64,000 nt of DNA from Paenibacillus timonensis. Its GTDB lineage: Bacteria; Bacillota; Bacilli; Paenibacillales; Paenibacillaceae. The DNA lies in the NCBI RefSeq assembly GCF_009725205.1, contig NZ_WNZY01000009.1:62001-126000 (forward strand), in the 5' to 3' direction. A program made the position numbers and the translations under genes. This document shows, one piece after another, positions 1-8,328 of the stretch; within the stretch, counting starts at the first letter, position 1, and each line of letters starts with the position of its first letter. The notes beneath the pieces were generated by a model. The model was not told the DNA's origin and did not search any database. It saw only the letters and a list, made by a program, of their open reading frames with translations.

Positions 1-77
1 GAGCCGATACGCTCTTGTGGCCGAATCTCGCCCGGTACCTCTCGACGGTATTCCAAAAAACCGGTAGCCTTTCCCAT
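1..77 (-). CDS. gltD: Glutamate synthase small subunit, N-terminus (cut by window edge)
   Basis: Only the first 25 codons are inside the window. The translated start, MGKATGFLEYRREVPG, matches the conserved beginning of GltD, the NADPH-binding, FAD and iron-sulfur subunit of glutamate synthase that supplies electrons for making glutamate from glutamine and 2-oxoglutarate. An AGGAGG lies at 84-89 on the same strand, a few bases before the ATG at 77. No large subunit (gltB/gltA) lies upstream; a divergent signalling gene does, so any partner must be downstream, outside the window. The family call rests on a short but distinctive stretch. Confidence 0.8.
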   Translation of the reverse strand, partial: MGKATGFLEYRREVPGEIRPQERIG

Positions 78-148
78 CTCCAACCTCCTGATCTAAATGA
101 CGCTCGTTTTTGCATGAACCGGAACTACCATCGTCTTCTCGCGTTATC

Positions 149-178
149 GCTATAAAGCAATGAAATGTACAGCTGCAA
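149..178 (-). promoter_or_regulatory. Candidate promoter for gltD
   Basis: On the minus strand TTGCAG (178-173) and TATAGC (154-149) are separated by 18 bp, about 75 bp before the gltD start. The match to the SigA consensus is moderate. The rest of the 369-bp gap (78-446) between the divergent genes shows no further gene. Confidence 0.35.
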
Positions 179-318
179 CTTTACGCATTGCATTTAAATA
201 AGCCCATGTTATCACCGTGACCAGACCGTTCAGAATGAAGAAGATCACCATCGTGAAAAAAATTACTTAGCTAGGCAGAAGGGCATGCGACGATTGTCGT
301 GTCTTTTCGAAAAACCGA

Positions 319-348
319 TTGCCAGCGGCACTATGCCGCATGTATGAT
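319..348 (+). promoter_or_regulatory. Candidate SigA promoter of the PAS-GGDEF-EAL gene
   Basis: TTGCCA (319-324) and TATGAT (343-348) with an 18-bp spacer, about 100 bp before the GTG start at 447. Confidence 0.45.
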
Positions 349-446
349 GGGGTTATAAGCTTTGGCTTTGATCGGACGCTCCCGTATGACGGACATCGTC
401 GGTTAACTACATCTCAAGCGGTTCATTTCGAGGAGGCTTTTATTTC

Positions 447-2174
447 GTGGAAGACGACCAGGCTAGCTCCCCATTCCGACCAGAATCCATGCTCACTGCC
501 TCGGCCCTGCTTCGCGCCATTGATCGGATGGGCGTCGGCTTGGCCATCACAGATCCTAATCTCGAGGACAACCCTCTCGTTTACGTAAATCAAGGGTTCG
601 AACATCTTACCGGGTATAATCGTGAGGAAGTCTTGCGGCGGAATCTCCGTTTTCTTCAGGGAGAAGAGACCAACAAAGAACATCTCGACGTTATACGGAA
701 AGCGGTAAAGGAGATCGAATCGGCTACAGTAAGAATCAAGAACTACAAGAAGGACGGCAGTACTTACTGGAACCAGTTCGTCATCAGCCCCATACTGGAT
801 TCAGAGGGCCACCCTCTCTATTTCATCGGACTTCAGTTCGATGTGACCCAAGAAGTGGAGCAACAGCAGGCATCAACAGAACGACTTCGCCAGCTGTCCC
901 ATTTCGATCCGGTCACCCACCTGTTGAATTCCAATCGTTTCAAGGAACTCATGCACGCCGAGCTTCGTTCTGCCCAAGCCGAGAATACAATGGCGGCGGT
1001 CATGTGCATCAATCTGAATCGGTTCCGGCATATCAACGAGAGCTATGGCGAATGTGACGGCAATGAGCTGCTTCGGCAGGTCGCCGAAAGATTGGGCCGT
1101 GCCTTTCCAGAACGAACGCCGATGTGCCGCAACTTTGCGGATGAATTTTTCGTGCTGGTATCAAACGTGTCCGATCCCTTGTATATACATACACTTGCAC
1201 TTGATTTGAATGACGCGCTAAAGGAGCCTTATACCCTTTCCGGTGAAACATTTCATGTCGGTTTGGGGATGGGGATCAGTCTCTACCCCGATGACGGGTC
1301 CGACGTAAATCAATTGCTGCAACATGCCGAAATGGCGATGAAGGAAGCGAAGAAGGAAGCGCTGGAAGGCCCGCACTACTTTGATTATTACTTGATGGAC
1401 CGCCTAATGGCCCAGTTGACTTTAGAGAAGAAGATGATTCGAGCTTTGGCGTCAGGGCAGTTCGAGCTGCATTTCCAGCCCAAAATCGATGCGGTCACCG
1501 AGAAGCTAACCGGCTTCGAGGCGCTGATCCGTTGGAACGACCCCGTGCAGGGATACATTCCGCCGGTCACTTTTATCCCGATTGCCGAAGACAATGGGTT
1601 TATAGTTGAATTGGGCAAATGGGTTCTGCTTGAAGCCTGCAGGGTGAACAAACGATGGCAGGAGGCTGGGCTTCCAAAGCTGCCGATGTCCGTCAACGTC
1701 TCGGCGGTACAATTCAGACATCCGCACTTTTTGCGTACGGTTGAACAGGTGCTAGCCGAAACGGAGCTCGCTCCACAATTTCTGGAGCTCGAAGTGACCG
1801 AATCGCTGCTGAACGAGCACGTGCTGATCAGGGATACCTTAACCGCCTTGCAGAAACGCGGCATTTCGCTGTCCGTGGACGATTTCGGAACCGGTTACTC
1901 TTCCATCCATTACTTGAAGTCGCTACCCGTTCAGGTGCTAAAAATAGACCGCACCTTTGTGCAGGAAACGCCATGCTCGGAACGCGACAATTCCCTGCTT
2001 CGTTCCATCATCCAGCTTGGGAAATCGCTGGGCATGACCGTGCTGGCCGAAGGCGTCGAGACGAAAGCCCAGTTCGAATTCCTGCAGCAAAACGGCTGCG
2101 ATCAGATTCAAGGTTACTACTACAGTCGACCGCTGAACGCTGAAGCGATAGAGGGATTGTTGAAGTCTAGTTAA
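447..2174 (+). CDS. LOV-like PAS / degenerate GGDEF / EAL protein (c-di-GMP phosphodiesterase candidate)
   Basis: The 575-aa protein starts at a GTG with AGGAGG ten bases upstream. Residues about 15-130 form a PAS domain of the LOV type: the helix motif reads NLRFLQG where photoactive LOV domains have NCRFLQG, so the adduct-forming cysteine is Leu67, while the flavin-contacting motifs NYKKDG, YWNQ and GLQFDV are kept. The middle domain is GGDEF-like, but its signature reads NFADEF (residues 229-234), so cyclase activity is unlikely. The C-terminal EAL domain has E358 in FEALIRW plus NVSAVQF, ELEVTES, VDDFGTGYSS, KIDRTFV and AEGVET, the expected set for an active phosphodiesterase. No transmembrane segment is evident, so it should be cytosolic. 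Inference: a flavin- or redox-responsive enzyme hydrolysing c-di-GMP. Confidence 0.9.
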   Translation: MEDDQASSPFRPESMLTASALLRAIDRMGVGLAITDPNLEDNPLVYVNQGFEHLTGYNREEVLRRNLRFLQGEETNKEHLDVIRKAVKEIESATVRIKNYKKDGSTYWNQFVISPILDSEGHPLYFIGLQFDVTQEVEQQQASTERLRQLSHFDPVTHLLNSNRFKELMHAELRSAQAENTMAAVMCINLNRFRHINESYGECDGNELLRQVAERLGRAFPERTPMCRNFADEFFVLVSNVSDPLYIHTLALDLNDALKEPYTLSGETFHVGLGMGISLYPDDGSDVNQLLQHAEMAMKEAKKEALEGPHYFDYYLMDRLMAQLTLEKKMIRALASGQFELHFQPKIDAVTEKLTGFEALIRWNDPVQGYIPPVTFIPIAEDNGFIVELGKWVLLEACRVNKRWQEAGLPKLPMSVNVSAVQFRHPHFLRTVEQVLAETELAPQFLELEVTESLLNEHVLIRDTLTALQKRGISLSVDDFGTGYSSIHYLKSLPVQVLKIDRTFVQETPCSERDNSLLRSIIQLGKSLGMTVLAEGVETKAQFEFLQQNGCDQIQGYYYSRPLNAEAIEGLLKSS

Positions 2175-2196
2175 TGGCCGCCACGGTATCAAGTGA

Positions 2197-3492
2197 CTAC
2201 GACCTTGACTGCCGCTTGCCCAAAGGGTACAAGTAAAAAAACAGCAACGCCAGCAGCAGCGCCGCAGCCGGTATCCCGCTGAGCATCCATCGGATGCCGA
2301 TCGCGGCCGATGCCGGCTGTTCTTTTAGGCCGGCTTCATACCCGCTTGCCTCCAGGATGAGCCCCATGCAGGCAGCCTGCAGCGAAACGCCCCACCTCAC
2401 GATAAATCCGTTCATGCCGAAGTACATACCTTCCCGGCGTGCGCCGGTACGCCGTTCATCCTCGTCGATCACCTCGGACAACATGACATCAAGCAGCACC
2501 AGCAGCCCGGCTAATCCAATCCCCACGGCAACTACGGTGGCAATCGCGCCGCCCTCCCTCGTAACCCAGCCAAACGGCAGCAGGGCGGCCGCATAGCAAG
2601 CAACAGCGATCAGAATACCCTGCCGCGCTCCGTATTTGGCTGTTAATCGTCCCCACAGGAATACGCACGGAATGGCAGATAGAAAAATCGCCCCTAACAG
2701 CAGGGTGTTAAAGCTTTCCTCACGGCCCAACACGTATTTGGTGTAAAACGGTATGCCGGCCGGCAGCAGGGCAAACGTGAACTGCACCAGAAAACTACCG
2801 ATCACATACAGGACAAACGCACGGTTCCCCAACGTATGCCGAACCGCCGTGGTCAAGCGGAACGTTGTGCGGGATGCATCGGGATTTTCCCGGCTGCCCC
2901 AAAGGGACAAGGCCAGGAAAACGGCCGACAACGCTGCGAATATGCCCCCCATTGCACCCCAGCCGATTTGCGAATAGAGGAGCGGCGGAATCGCCACACC
3001 CACGATCATGCCGACGATGCCCAACATCTGCCGCCAGGAGGATACGTAAGCCCGGTCCTTGATGCTTTGGAACATCTCCGGGAACAATGCGGAGTAGTTC
3101 AGCACCACTAACACGAACAACGCATCATACAGCATTACGGTTCCTATAAAATAGGGAAAAGCCGCACCTTCATCCGCCGGAGGCGTCCATAACAGCGCAA
3201 AGGCTGCGGCCAGTGGAACCAGGCCGAACCCGATATAAGGGAGCCGTCTGCCGAACCGTGTGCGGGTCCGATCGGACAAATGGCCAAACAGCGGATTAAG
3301 CAAGGCATTAAGCACGCCGTGGAACACCATCGCCAAGCTGATCCAGGCCGGGCGGACGCCCAGCACGTCTACATAATAGTAAACGAGATAGGTGGCAAAG
3401 GCCTGCGACATCAAATTTACCGCCAGATTCCCCGAACTATAGGCCACCTTATGAATCTCCGACCGCTTGCCCCGATTCACATGACGTATCAT
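2197..3492 (-). CDS. GPH-family (MelB-like) sugar:cation symporter of the major facilitator superfamily
   Basis: A polytopic membrane protein of about 431 aa with roughly 12 hydrophobic segments and the cytoplasmic-loop motif SDRTRTRFGRRLPYIG, typical of glycoside-pentoside-hexuronide symporters. It should import a sugar or glycoside with Na+ or H+; the substrate cannot be read from sequence. The ATG at 3492 is preferred because AAGGAGG sits eight bases upstream; an in-frame GTG at 3501 overlaps that site. It follows the YdjC-type deacetylase gene by 36 bp, suggesting one transcript and import of an acetylated or oligomeric sugar that the deacetylase then processes. Confidence 0.85.
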   Translation of the reverse strand: MIRHVNRGKRSEIHKVAYSSGNLAVNLMSQAFATYLVYYYVDVLGVRPAWISLAMVFHGVLNALLNPLFGHLSDRTRTRFGRRLPYIGFGLVPLAAAFALLWTPPADEGAAFPYFIGTVMLYDALFVLVVLNYSALFPEMFQSIKDRAYVSSWRQMLGIVGMIVGVAIPPLLYSQIGWGAMGGIFAALSAVFLALSLWGSRENPDASRTTFRLTTAVRHTLGNRAFVLYVIGSFLVQFTFALLPAGIPFYTKYVLGREESFNTLLLGAIFLSAIPCVFLWGRLTAKYGARQGILIAVACYAAALLPFGWVTREGGAIATVVAVGIGLAGLLVLLDVMLSEVIDEDERRTGARREGMYFGMNGFIVRWGVSLQAACMGLILEASGYEAGLKEQPASAAIGIRWMLSGIPAAALLLALLFFYLYPLGKRQSRS

Positions 3493-3528
3493 CCGCCCCA
3501 CCTCCTTATTTTTGAAATCCGTCCTGTT

Positions 3529-4431
3529 CTAGGGCCGCTGTTGCAACTGCTGCAGATCCTTCCAGCGGATCAATTCGATGTCCTCTTCCGCCAGTACCGC
3601 CTTGATCTCCGGATCGCGGAAGAGCTGAAAATCCCACTGTCTTTTTTCCCACTCGGAATGGATGGCCTTCAGCTCCTCCGTTGCCAGCGCAGGATGTATG
3701 ATGATTTCGGATACACCGGGGCGCAGCGCTTTAAGAACGGCGATCATCTCCCGCTTGTAGCTTTCGTACGTTTCACCCGGCTGCTTGCCGAACGGCAGCC
3801 CGATCAGATCGTCGAGAAGGATGACGCCCATCCGGTCGGCCAGCTCGGTGACCTGGCGGGCTAAGGCAGCAGCCTCCGGCGGCAGTTTGCCTACCTGCGG
3901 CAACGAGCGTGGCAAACGGAACGGCAGACCGTAATCGGCGCAAATTTCGAACGTTACGTCGAGGAAATGTTGACCCGTTGCCAACCCGTATAAACTGCCC
4001 ATATGGTTGTCGAGATGCGTAGGCGCGAGGCCTAACGCCAGCGCGGTCTCCACCTGATTGATCATCTCCAAGCGCACCTGAGGGCGACTCGCCTGCAATT
4101 CGAAGCGGGCCACGTCTTTGGGAAAATAACCTTCCTCCGTAACCAGCGTTCGCACGTCTCCATCGCGGGTGACCGGTCCCCATTTATAACCGTTCCATTC
4201 ACTGGTGAACGTCAAATGCACCCCTACGTCGTATTCTGGATTGGCGACGCTCCAGGCCGCAGCTTCCTTAGCCCAGGCGCAAGGGACCATGACCGTAGCC
4301 GAGGAAACCGCACCTTCCTGCAGCAGTTGGATAATCGCCGTGTTCTCCGCATGGCACATCCCAAAATCGTCCGCATTGACGATTAACAATTTGGTGTCCC
4401 GCCCATACCCCAATCGCTCTGCCAGTGTCAT
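3529..4431 (-). CDS. YdjC/ChbG-family carbohydrate deacetylase
   Basis: A 300-aa cytosolic protein. The N-terminal motif NADDFG (residues 19-24), VHL (71-73) and HLDNHMG (139-145) supply the aspartate and histidine metal ligands of this family. ChbG removes an acetyl group from chitobiose or chitotriose phosphate in enterobacteria; other members act on unknown acetylated sugars. GGAGGGGG precedes the ATG. The GPH symporter gene starts 36 bp downstream on the same strand, so the pair probably handles one carbohydrate. An acetylated sugar substrate is inferred from the family. Confidence 0.85.
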   Translation of the reverse strand: MTLAERLGYGRDTKLLIVNADDFGMCHAENTAIIQLLQEGAVSSATVMVPCAWAKEAAAWSVANPEYDVGVHLTFTSEWNGYKWGPVTRDGDVRTLVTEEGYFPKDVARFELQASRPQVRLEMINQVETALALGLAPTHLDNHMGSLYGLATGQHFLDVTFEICADYGLPFRLPRSLPQVGKLPPEAAALARQVTELADRMGVILLDDLIGLPFGKQPGETYESYKREMIAVLKALRPGVSEIIIHPALATEELKAIHSEWEKRQWDFQLFRDPEIKAVLAEEDIELIRWKDLQQLQQRP

Positions 4432-4526
4432 CTGTCTTCCCCCTCCGTTTTCGCAAATAGCTTTTTCCGCTCCCGGAATAAAACGCTTACATAACTCATG
4501 AGGCCGATCATCGGCCGCCCTTTGGT

Positions 4527-5000
4527 TTACGGATACAACTCCGAGTCCCGATTCAGCACGAACGTATTACAAATCCAATCGTGCAGGCCACGCTTCTCCG
4601 CGCTGAAAGCAATCATGAGGAAACCAATGAACAAGAGCAATGCCGATAAGAACTGCGAAAAATATCGACCAATGGATCGCAAAATGGAGATTCGTTCTCC
4701 CTCCCCATCCACGATCTTCGCTCCTACCGCCAGTTTCCCGATCGTTCCTTGCCAAGAGGTGGCCGGCAGGATCACGAAGTACAGCAGATCAAGCAGCCTT
4801 TGCATGAAGTCGGAGAAAGGGAGGATCCAATCGATCACTGTCAAGATCAGCCCATCAATGAAATAAGCGAGCAGCCTTCTCCAGAAACCGACATACACCG
4901 GATTGGGATCTCGGTAAATCATTTCCCTCCGCGCCTCACTTTCCAGCGATGACGGCTCAAAATGGTCAGGGCGGTATTGGTACAGCAGTGTTTGTGCCAT
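4527..5000 (-). CDS. RDD-family integral membrane protein
   Basis: About 157 aa. After an N-terminal soluble stretch of about 35 residues comes GFWRRLLAYFIDGLIL, the Arg-Asp-Asp type first helix of RDD proteins, followed by two or three more hydrophobic helices and the usual ending KRGLHDWICNTFV. Family members have unclear roles; some act in ion homeostasis. The ATG at 5000 has AAAGGA at good spacing; an in-frame TTG at 5009 is less likely. It lies about 95 bp upstream of the deacetylase gene with no convincing terminator between. Confidence 0.75.
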   Translation of the reverse strand: MAQTLLYQYRPDHFEPSSLESEARREMIYRDPNPVYVGFWRRLLAYFIDGLILTVIDWILPFSDFMQRLLDLLYFVILPATSWQGTIGKLAVGAKIVDGEGERISILRSIGRYFSQFLSALLLFIGFLMIAFSAEKRGLHDWICNTFVLNRDSELYP

Positions 5001-5115
5001 GCATTCCAATCCTTTCTTTGGCCGATACGTCTACTCCATGTTTATGTAAGAAACCCAGCCTCTAGTTCCCTGGATAGTAAATTTCGCGATATCCCCAAAT
5101 TATTCCTCCCGACGC

Positions 5116-5143
5116 AAAAAAAGGCGACCCTCGTTAGGTCGCC
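5116..5143 (-). terminator. Intrinsic terminator after the GNAT gene
   Basis: On the minus strand GGCGACC and GGTCGCC pair around a short loop and are followed by seven T, eleven bases after the stop codon at 5155. Confidence 0.85.
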
Positions 5144-5154
5144 CTCGCTTCCTG

Positions 5155-5925
5155 CTATTTGCGAATTCGGTAATGATAGCCCGAAATCGTCTCAAAGCCC
5201 AGCTTGCCGTAAAGCTCCAACGCCGGCGCATTACCCGCCAACACTTGCAAGTACATGCCTTCCGCGCCGTGCTCGGCCGCCCATGACGCCAACGCCTGCA
5301 GTAGACGGCCAGCAACGCCTTTGCGGCGATGACGCGAGTCGACGACAACGTTGCTGATTCCCGCCCAGCCTTCCTCGATCACCACGGTGGCCACTCCCAT
5401 CGGCTTTCCCGCCTCATAAATGGCGGCAAACGTCTTGGGTTTCGGCATGGCCTTGAAGATCGCCAAATACCCGGCCCGCCGTTCCTCCGGAAATCCTTCC
5501 ATCCGCAGGAAATCATTCATCCAAGGCTCCTCCGGCTGTGCGGTCAAAGTAACTTTTGCTTCGCCAATCTCGTAAGCTGTGGAGCGCTGAAGCACCTCCT
5601 TGATGGAGGCTGCCAGCAACAGACAATTCATCGAAACTTCGTAACCGGCCGCAGCAAGGAGCCCCTCCAGTTCTTTGGGCGAGGAGTCGCTGACATGAAA
5701 ACATGGTGGAAGTCCACGCTCCCGGTAAAACCGCTCAACTCCCTCCAACCACTCGCCCTCCGGAAACGGCCCCGCCGCCAGCACGCTGTTCGCCCGCGTC
5801 GTAACACCGCCGTTGGCCCTCAGCCTCCAGGTGCCAAGTGACTCGAGTTCGCTCGGTGGCCACCCGCTCGCTGCCAACTGTTCTATCGCGCTGGCAGGCT
5901 CAGGCCCCACAGATAAACGTTTCAT
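5155..5925 (-). CDS. GNAT-family N-acetyltransferase
   Basis: A 256-aa protein whose C-terminal half has the acetyl-CoA binding signature RRKGVAGRLLQALA, followed by EGMYLQVLAGNAPALELYGKLGF, the usual last strands of the GNAT fold (split here: EGMYLQV, then NAPALELYGKLGF). The N-terminal half resembles a second, degenerate GNAT-like domain, so it may be a tandem-GNAT enzyme. The substrate is unknown. The ATG at 5925 overlaps the stop of the upstream glycosyltransferase gene (ATGA), so the two are translationally coupled; a GTG nine bases earlier is possible but has a worse RBS position. Confidence 0.8.
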   Translation of the reverse strand: MKRLSVGPEPASAIEQLAASGWPPSELESLGTWRLRANGGVTTRANSVLAAGPFPEGEWLEGVERFYRERGLPPCFHVSDSSPKELEGLLAAAGYEVSMNCLLLAASIKEVLQRSTAYEIGEAKVTLTAQPEEPWMNDFLRMEGFPEERRAGYLAIFKAMPKPKTFAAIYEAGKPMGVATVVIEEGWAGISNVVVDSRHRRKGVAGRLLQALASWAAEHGAEGMYLQVLAGNAPALELYGKLGFETISGYHYRIRK

Positions 5926-6920
5926 TTCAACCACTCCCCAAAGAATCGCTCGTATCCTTGCTTCATCACTGTAGCCGAAAACTTCGAAAACGCGTATTCC
6001 CGGTTGTCGGCGGAATATTTCTGCGGCGAGGCCGCCGCCATATTCACCAGCTCGAACCAGTTCTTCTCATTGCCCGCAAAGGCATGGCGGGAGCTAATAT
6101 GCCCGTAGCAAGGATGCTCCGGCTTGACGACGATTTTGCCCATTGCGAGCGCTTCGGTCAGCGGCATGGCAAAGGTATCGAATTTAGAGCAACTCCAGTA
6201 CACCTTGGCCGAGTTCATCAACGCAAACACCTCGTCCTGGCTTAACGCGAACTGCAAGGTGACATTAAGCGGGATGTCGTATTTTTTCATACTTTCCTTG
6301 TAACGCTCCCCGCCGAACACCATCACGACATCTTTGTCCGGATTTTGCCGCGCGTACTCCAGCACCAGATCCGGCCGCCGGTTCTCTTCATCGCGTCCGA
6401 TCCACAATACCCGGTTATCGACGACGGCTGTCGGGTCAAAATGACGCTCCGCCAGCGATTCGTTAAATCCGATGGGGATCACATCCACATCACTTACTCC
6501 GAACACGTCGTTCAACTGTCGTCGCAAAAACTCCGTTTGCACGATCGCCTTGTCCACGATTCCGTAGAAAGGCTTCATCATTTCGTATCCGGTTAACGCA
6601 GGGTCAGGGAAACTATGCGGGAACAGTACGCTGTTCGGGAGGAACATTTTCAGAAAAGTAAAACCGGAGACCGTATAAATCACATGCTCGATTTGGTGCG
6701 CATGGATTTGGTCCAATACGACATCGTAATTGACCAGATCGCCTTTCTCGTGCTCGTAGCCGGGAAGCCAATCATGCCCGCTGACATGGCGTTCCGGGGA
6801 GATAAATACAACGTCCACGCCAAGTTCACGGCCGATATCGCGCAACCGCTCCGCAAACACACGTGGGCCTTGGGCTTCCGCGAACTGGATTTTTCGCATC
6901 ACTAAACCGACTTTCTTCAT
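5922..6920 (-). CDS. GT-B fold (family 4-like) glycosyltransferase
   Basis: A 332-aa protein with the two-domain layout of GT-B enzymes. The second half holds VLWIGRDEENRRPDLVLE and, near the C-terminus, DTFAMPLTEALAMGKIVV, which corresponds to the E-x7-E nucleotide-sugar site of GT4 enzymes. It has no signal or membrane helix. Donor and acceptor are not predictable. The gene ends in an ATGA overlap with the acetyltransferase gene. A 183-bp symmetric repeat element lies 73 bp upstream. Confidence 0.7.
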   Translation of the reverse strand: MKKVGLVMRKIQFAEAQGPRVFAERLRDIGRELGVDVVFISPERHVSGHDWLPGYEHEKGDLVNYDVVLDQIHAHQIEHVIYTVSGFTFLKMFLPNSVLFPHSFPDPALTGYEMMKPFYGIVDKAIVQTEFLRRQLNDVFGVSDVDVIPIGFNESLAERHFDPTAVVDNRVLWIGRDEENRRPDLVLEYARQNPDKDVVMVFGGERYKESMKKYDIPLNVTLQFALSQDEVFALMNSAKVYWSCSKFDTFAMPLTEALAMGKIVVKPEHPCYGHISSRHAFAGNEKNWFELVNMAAASPQKYSADNREYAFSKFSATVMKQGYERFFGEWLK

Positions 6921-6992
6921 AGGATCCCGCCTCTAGTTTATATTGTCTTGTAGTGGATGGATTGCCACGTCATGTCTTGCTTCGTCAACCGC

Positions 6993-7175
6993 TAACGGAC
7001 TTGAGGGACGTTATTGGCTACGAATCCGGGACTACGAGGTTTTAACGGACTTGAGAGACCTTATTGTAGGCAAATCCGGCAAAAACACCTCTTTGTAGCC
7101 CAAATAGCGGCTTACAAGTCCGTTACTCCGGGAAATATTCGGGAAATGAGTCGATAAGGTCACTACGGTCCGTTA
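6993..7175. repeat. 183-bp symmetric intergenic element 1 (four modules, 50-bp register)
   Basis: Modules of 23 nt begin at 6993 and 7043 (forward) and end at 7125 and 7175 (inverted). Each reads TAACGGAC at one end and, 10 nt later, TTATT or close variants (CTATT, TTATC). The spacing is exactly 50 bp on each side and the whole is two-fold symmetric about 7084. It fills most of the gap between the glycosyltransferase and kinase genes. Two further elements of the same design lie at 55710 and 63775. Confidence 0.85.
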
Positions 7176-7197
7176 GCAGATCGTAAGTGTTCTTATA

Positions 7198-8169
7198 TTA
7201 CCCATGGTTCTCCAGCAGTTCCAAACATCCAGTCAAGCCTTTCGCCGTCTCTTCCCGCTGCCGCAGCAGTCCTTCCTTCGTCCAAACGCCGCCACCCCGC
7301 CGCAAGTCGCTTTCGACCAACAGCAGCATCCATAGAGAAAAGATCGCAGAGAACCAGGCATACTCCCGGACCAATACCTCCCTCGCCCATGGCGTGCCTT
7401 GCTTGTCCGCTTCGTCCATATAAGTCTCAAGCAGCTTCACCCGATCCTCGACTGGCATCGCCTTTGGAAACCGCGGGTGCGACATGTCGATGAGGTGGTA
7501 CAGATCCCAGTAGGGGAGATTCCGATGCGTGTGCTCCCAATCGAGTAGAACCACGCCCCCTTCCTTCGTCACGGCATAGTTGCCCAGATGCAGGTCGCCA
7601 TGCGACAACACCTGCCGCCTGACGTTGAAGCCGTACCCGTCCCGAACCGCCGGGACGATCTCCCAGTCGAGCCATTGTATCGGCAGTCCCTGCCCGCCAA
7701 GGACGGCCAGTGCCTCGTCCCGCCGTCGCAGCACATCAGCGGCAATGACCTCAATGCCCGGCTTGGGGCCTTGAGCCGTTAAGCCCGGCCATTGTTCCGC
7801 CGGTGCGGCGTGTAGGCGGGCCAGCTGTCTGGCCGCCGCTTGAGCATACTCTAGCCGGTAGGAATGTCTCAGCGGCCCCAAATCCTCGAAGATCGTCCAG
7901 CCCCGGGTTCCTTTCCCATCCAGGGAGGCCGCCAACAGCTTGGGTGCCGTAATCTCGGGGAGTTTCGCCAGAATGTTCCGGTTCACCCACGCCTCCCGAT
8001 CCACCGATTCGCCGTTCGTGAGCGGCTTGAAGATATAGCTGTGCTCCGGATCGGTATAGAACCGCTCCACCCATCGCCCGTTCATCCCTTGGTACATCGG
8101 TTCCCTGCGCCATATCCGGTTATCGTCCAGCGTTCCATCTACTTTGACTTCTTCACCCAAATTCCGCAT
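7198..8169 (-). CDS. Phosphotransferase with aminoglycoside-phosphotransferase/choline-kinase fold
   Basis: A 323-aa protein. LSHGDLHLGNYAV is the Brenner catalytic loop (HGDxxxxN) and VVLLDWEHT the metal-binding DxE/DWE motif of APH-fold kinases; the N-terminal lobe carries IFKPL as the likely nucleotide-loop lysine region. Members phosphorylate antibiotics, choline, homoserine or spore/cell-wall small molecules, so the substrate stays open. AAGGA stands six bases before the ATG. Confidence 0.75.
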   Translation of the reverse strand: MRNLGEEVKVDGTLDDNRIWRREPMYQGMNGRWVERFYTDPEHSYIFKPLTNGESVDREAWVNRNILAKLPEITAPKLLAASLDGKGTRGWTIFEDLGPLRHSYRLEYAQAAARQLARLHAAPAEQWPGLTAQGPKPGIEVIAADVLRRRDEALAVLGGQGLPIQWLDWEIVPAVRDGYGFNVRRQVLSHGDLHLGNYAVTKEGGVVLLDWEHTHRNLPYWDLYHLIDMSHPRFPKAMPVEDRVKLLETYMDEADKQGTPWAREVLVREYAWFSAIFSLWMLLLVESDLRRGGGVWTKEGLLRQREETAKGLTGCLELLENHG

Positions 8170-8263
8170 TCGCTATCCTTCCCGCTCCCTAGTTTGACCT
8201 TAATGGTACATAAATTTTGAAAAGATTGTCAATCCACTGTCTTGGAGCGGGGGGTGTGGGCGA

Positions 8264-8302
8264 AAAAAAGAGCGGCGCCTTTAGGCGAACCGCTCTTTTT
8301 AA
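8264..8302. terminator. Bidirectional intrinsic terminator
   Basis: GAGCGG and CCGCTC arms with an inner GGCGCC/GGCG pairing, flanked by runs of A and T on both sides. It would stop transcription of the 1168-aa repeat protein gene on the minus strand. Confidence 0.8.
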
Positions 8303-8328
8303 TCAATATAGAGTTGATTTGATTCTGG

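Noticed and set aside
6993-7175. CRISPR-like periodicity (about 23-nt units every 50 bp)
   Set aside because: Only two units in each orientation, the second pair is inverted, units are imperfect and the layout is palindromic; no cas genes are near. The same holds for the elements at 55710 and 63775.
8203-8233. SigA promoter for the APH-fold kinase gene (TTGACA and TACCAT)
   Set aside because: The spacer counts to 19 bp and the -10 is weak; too uncertain to list as a feature.
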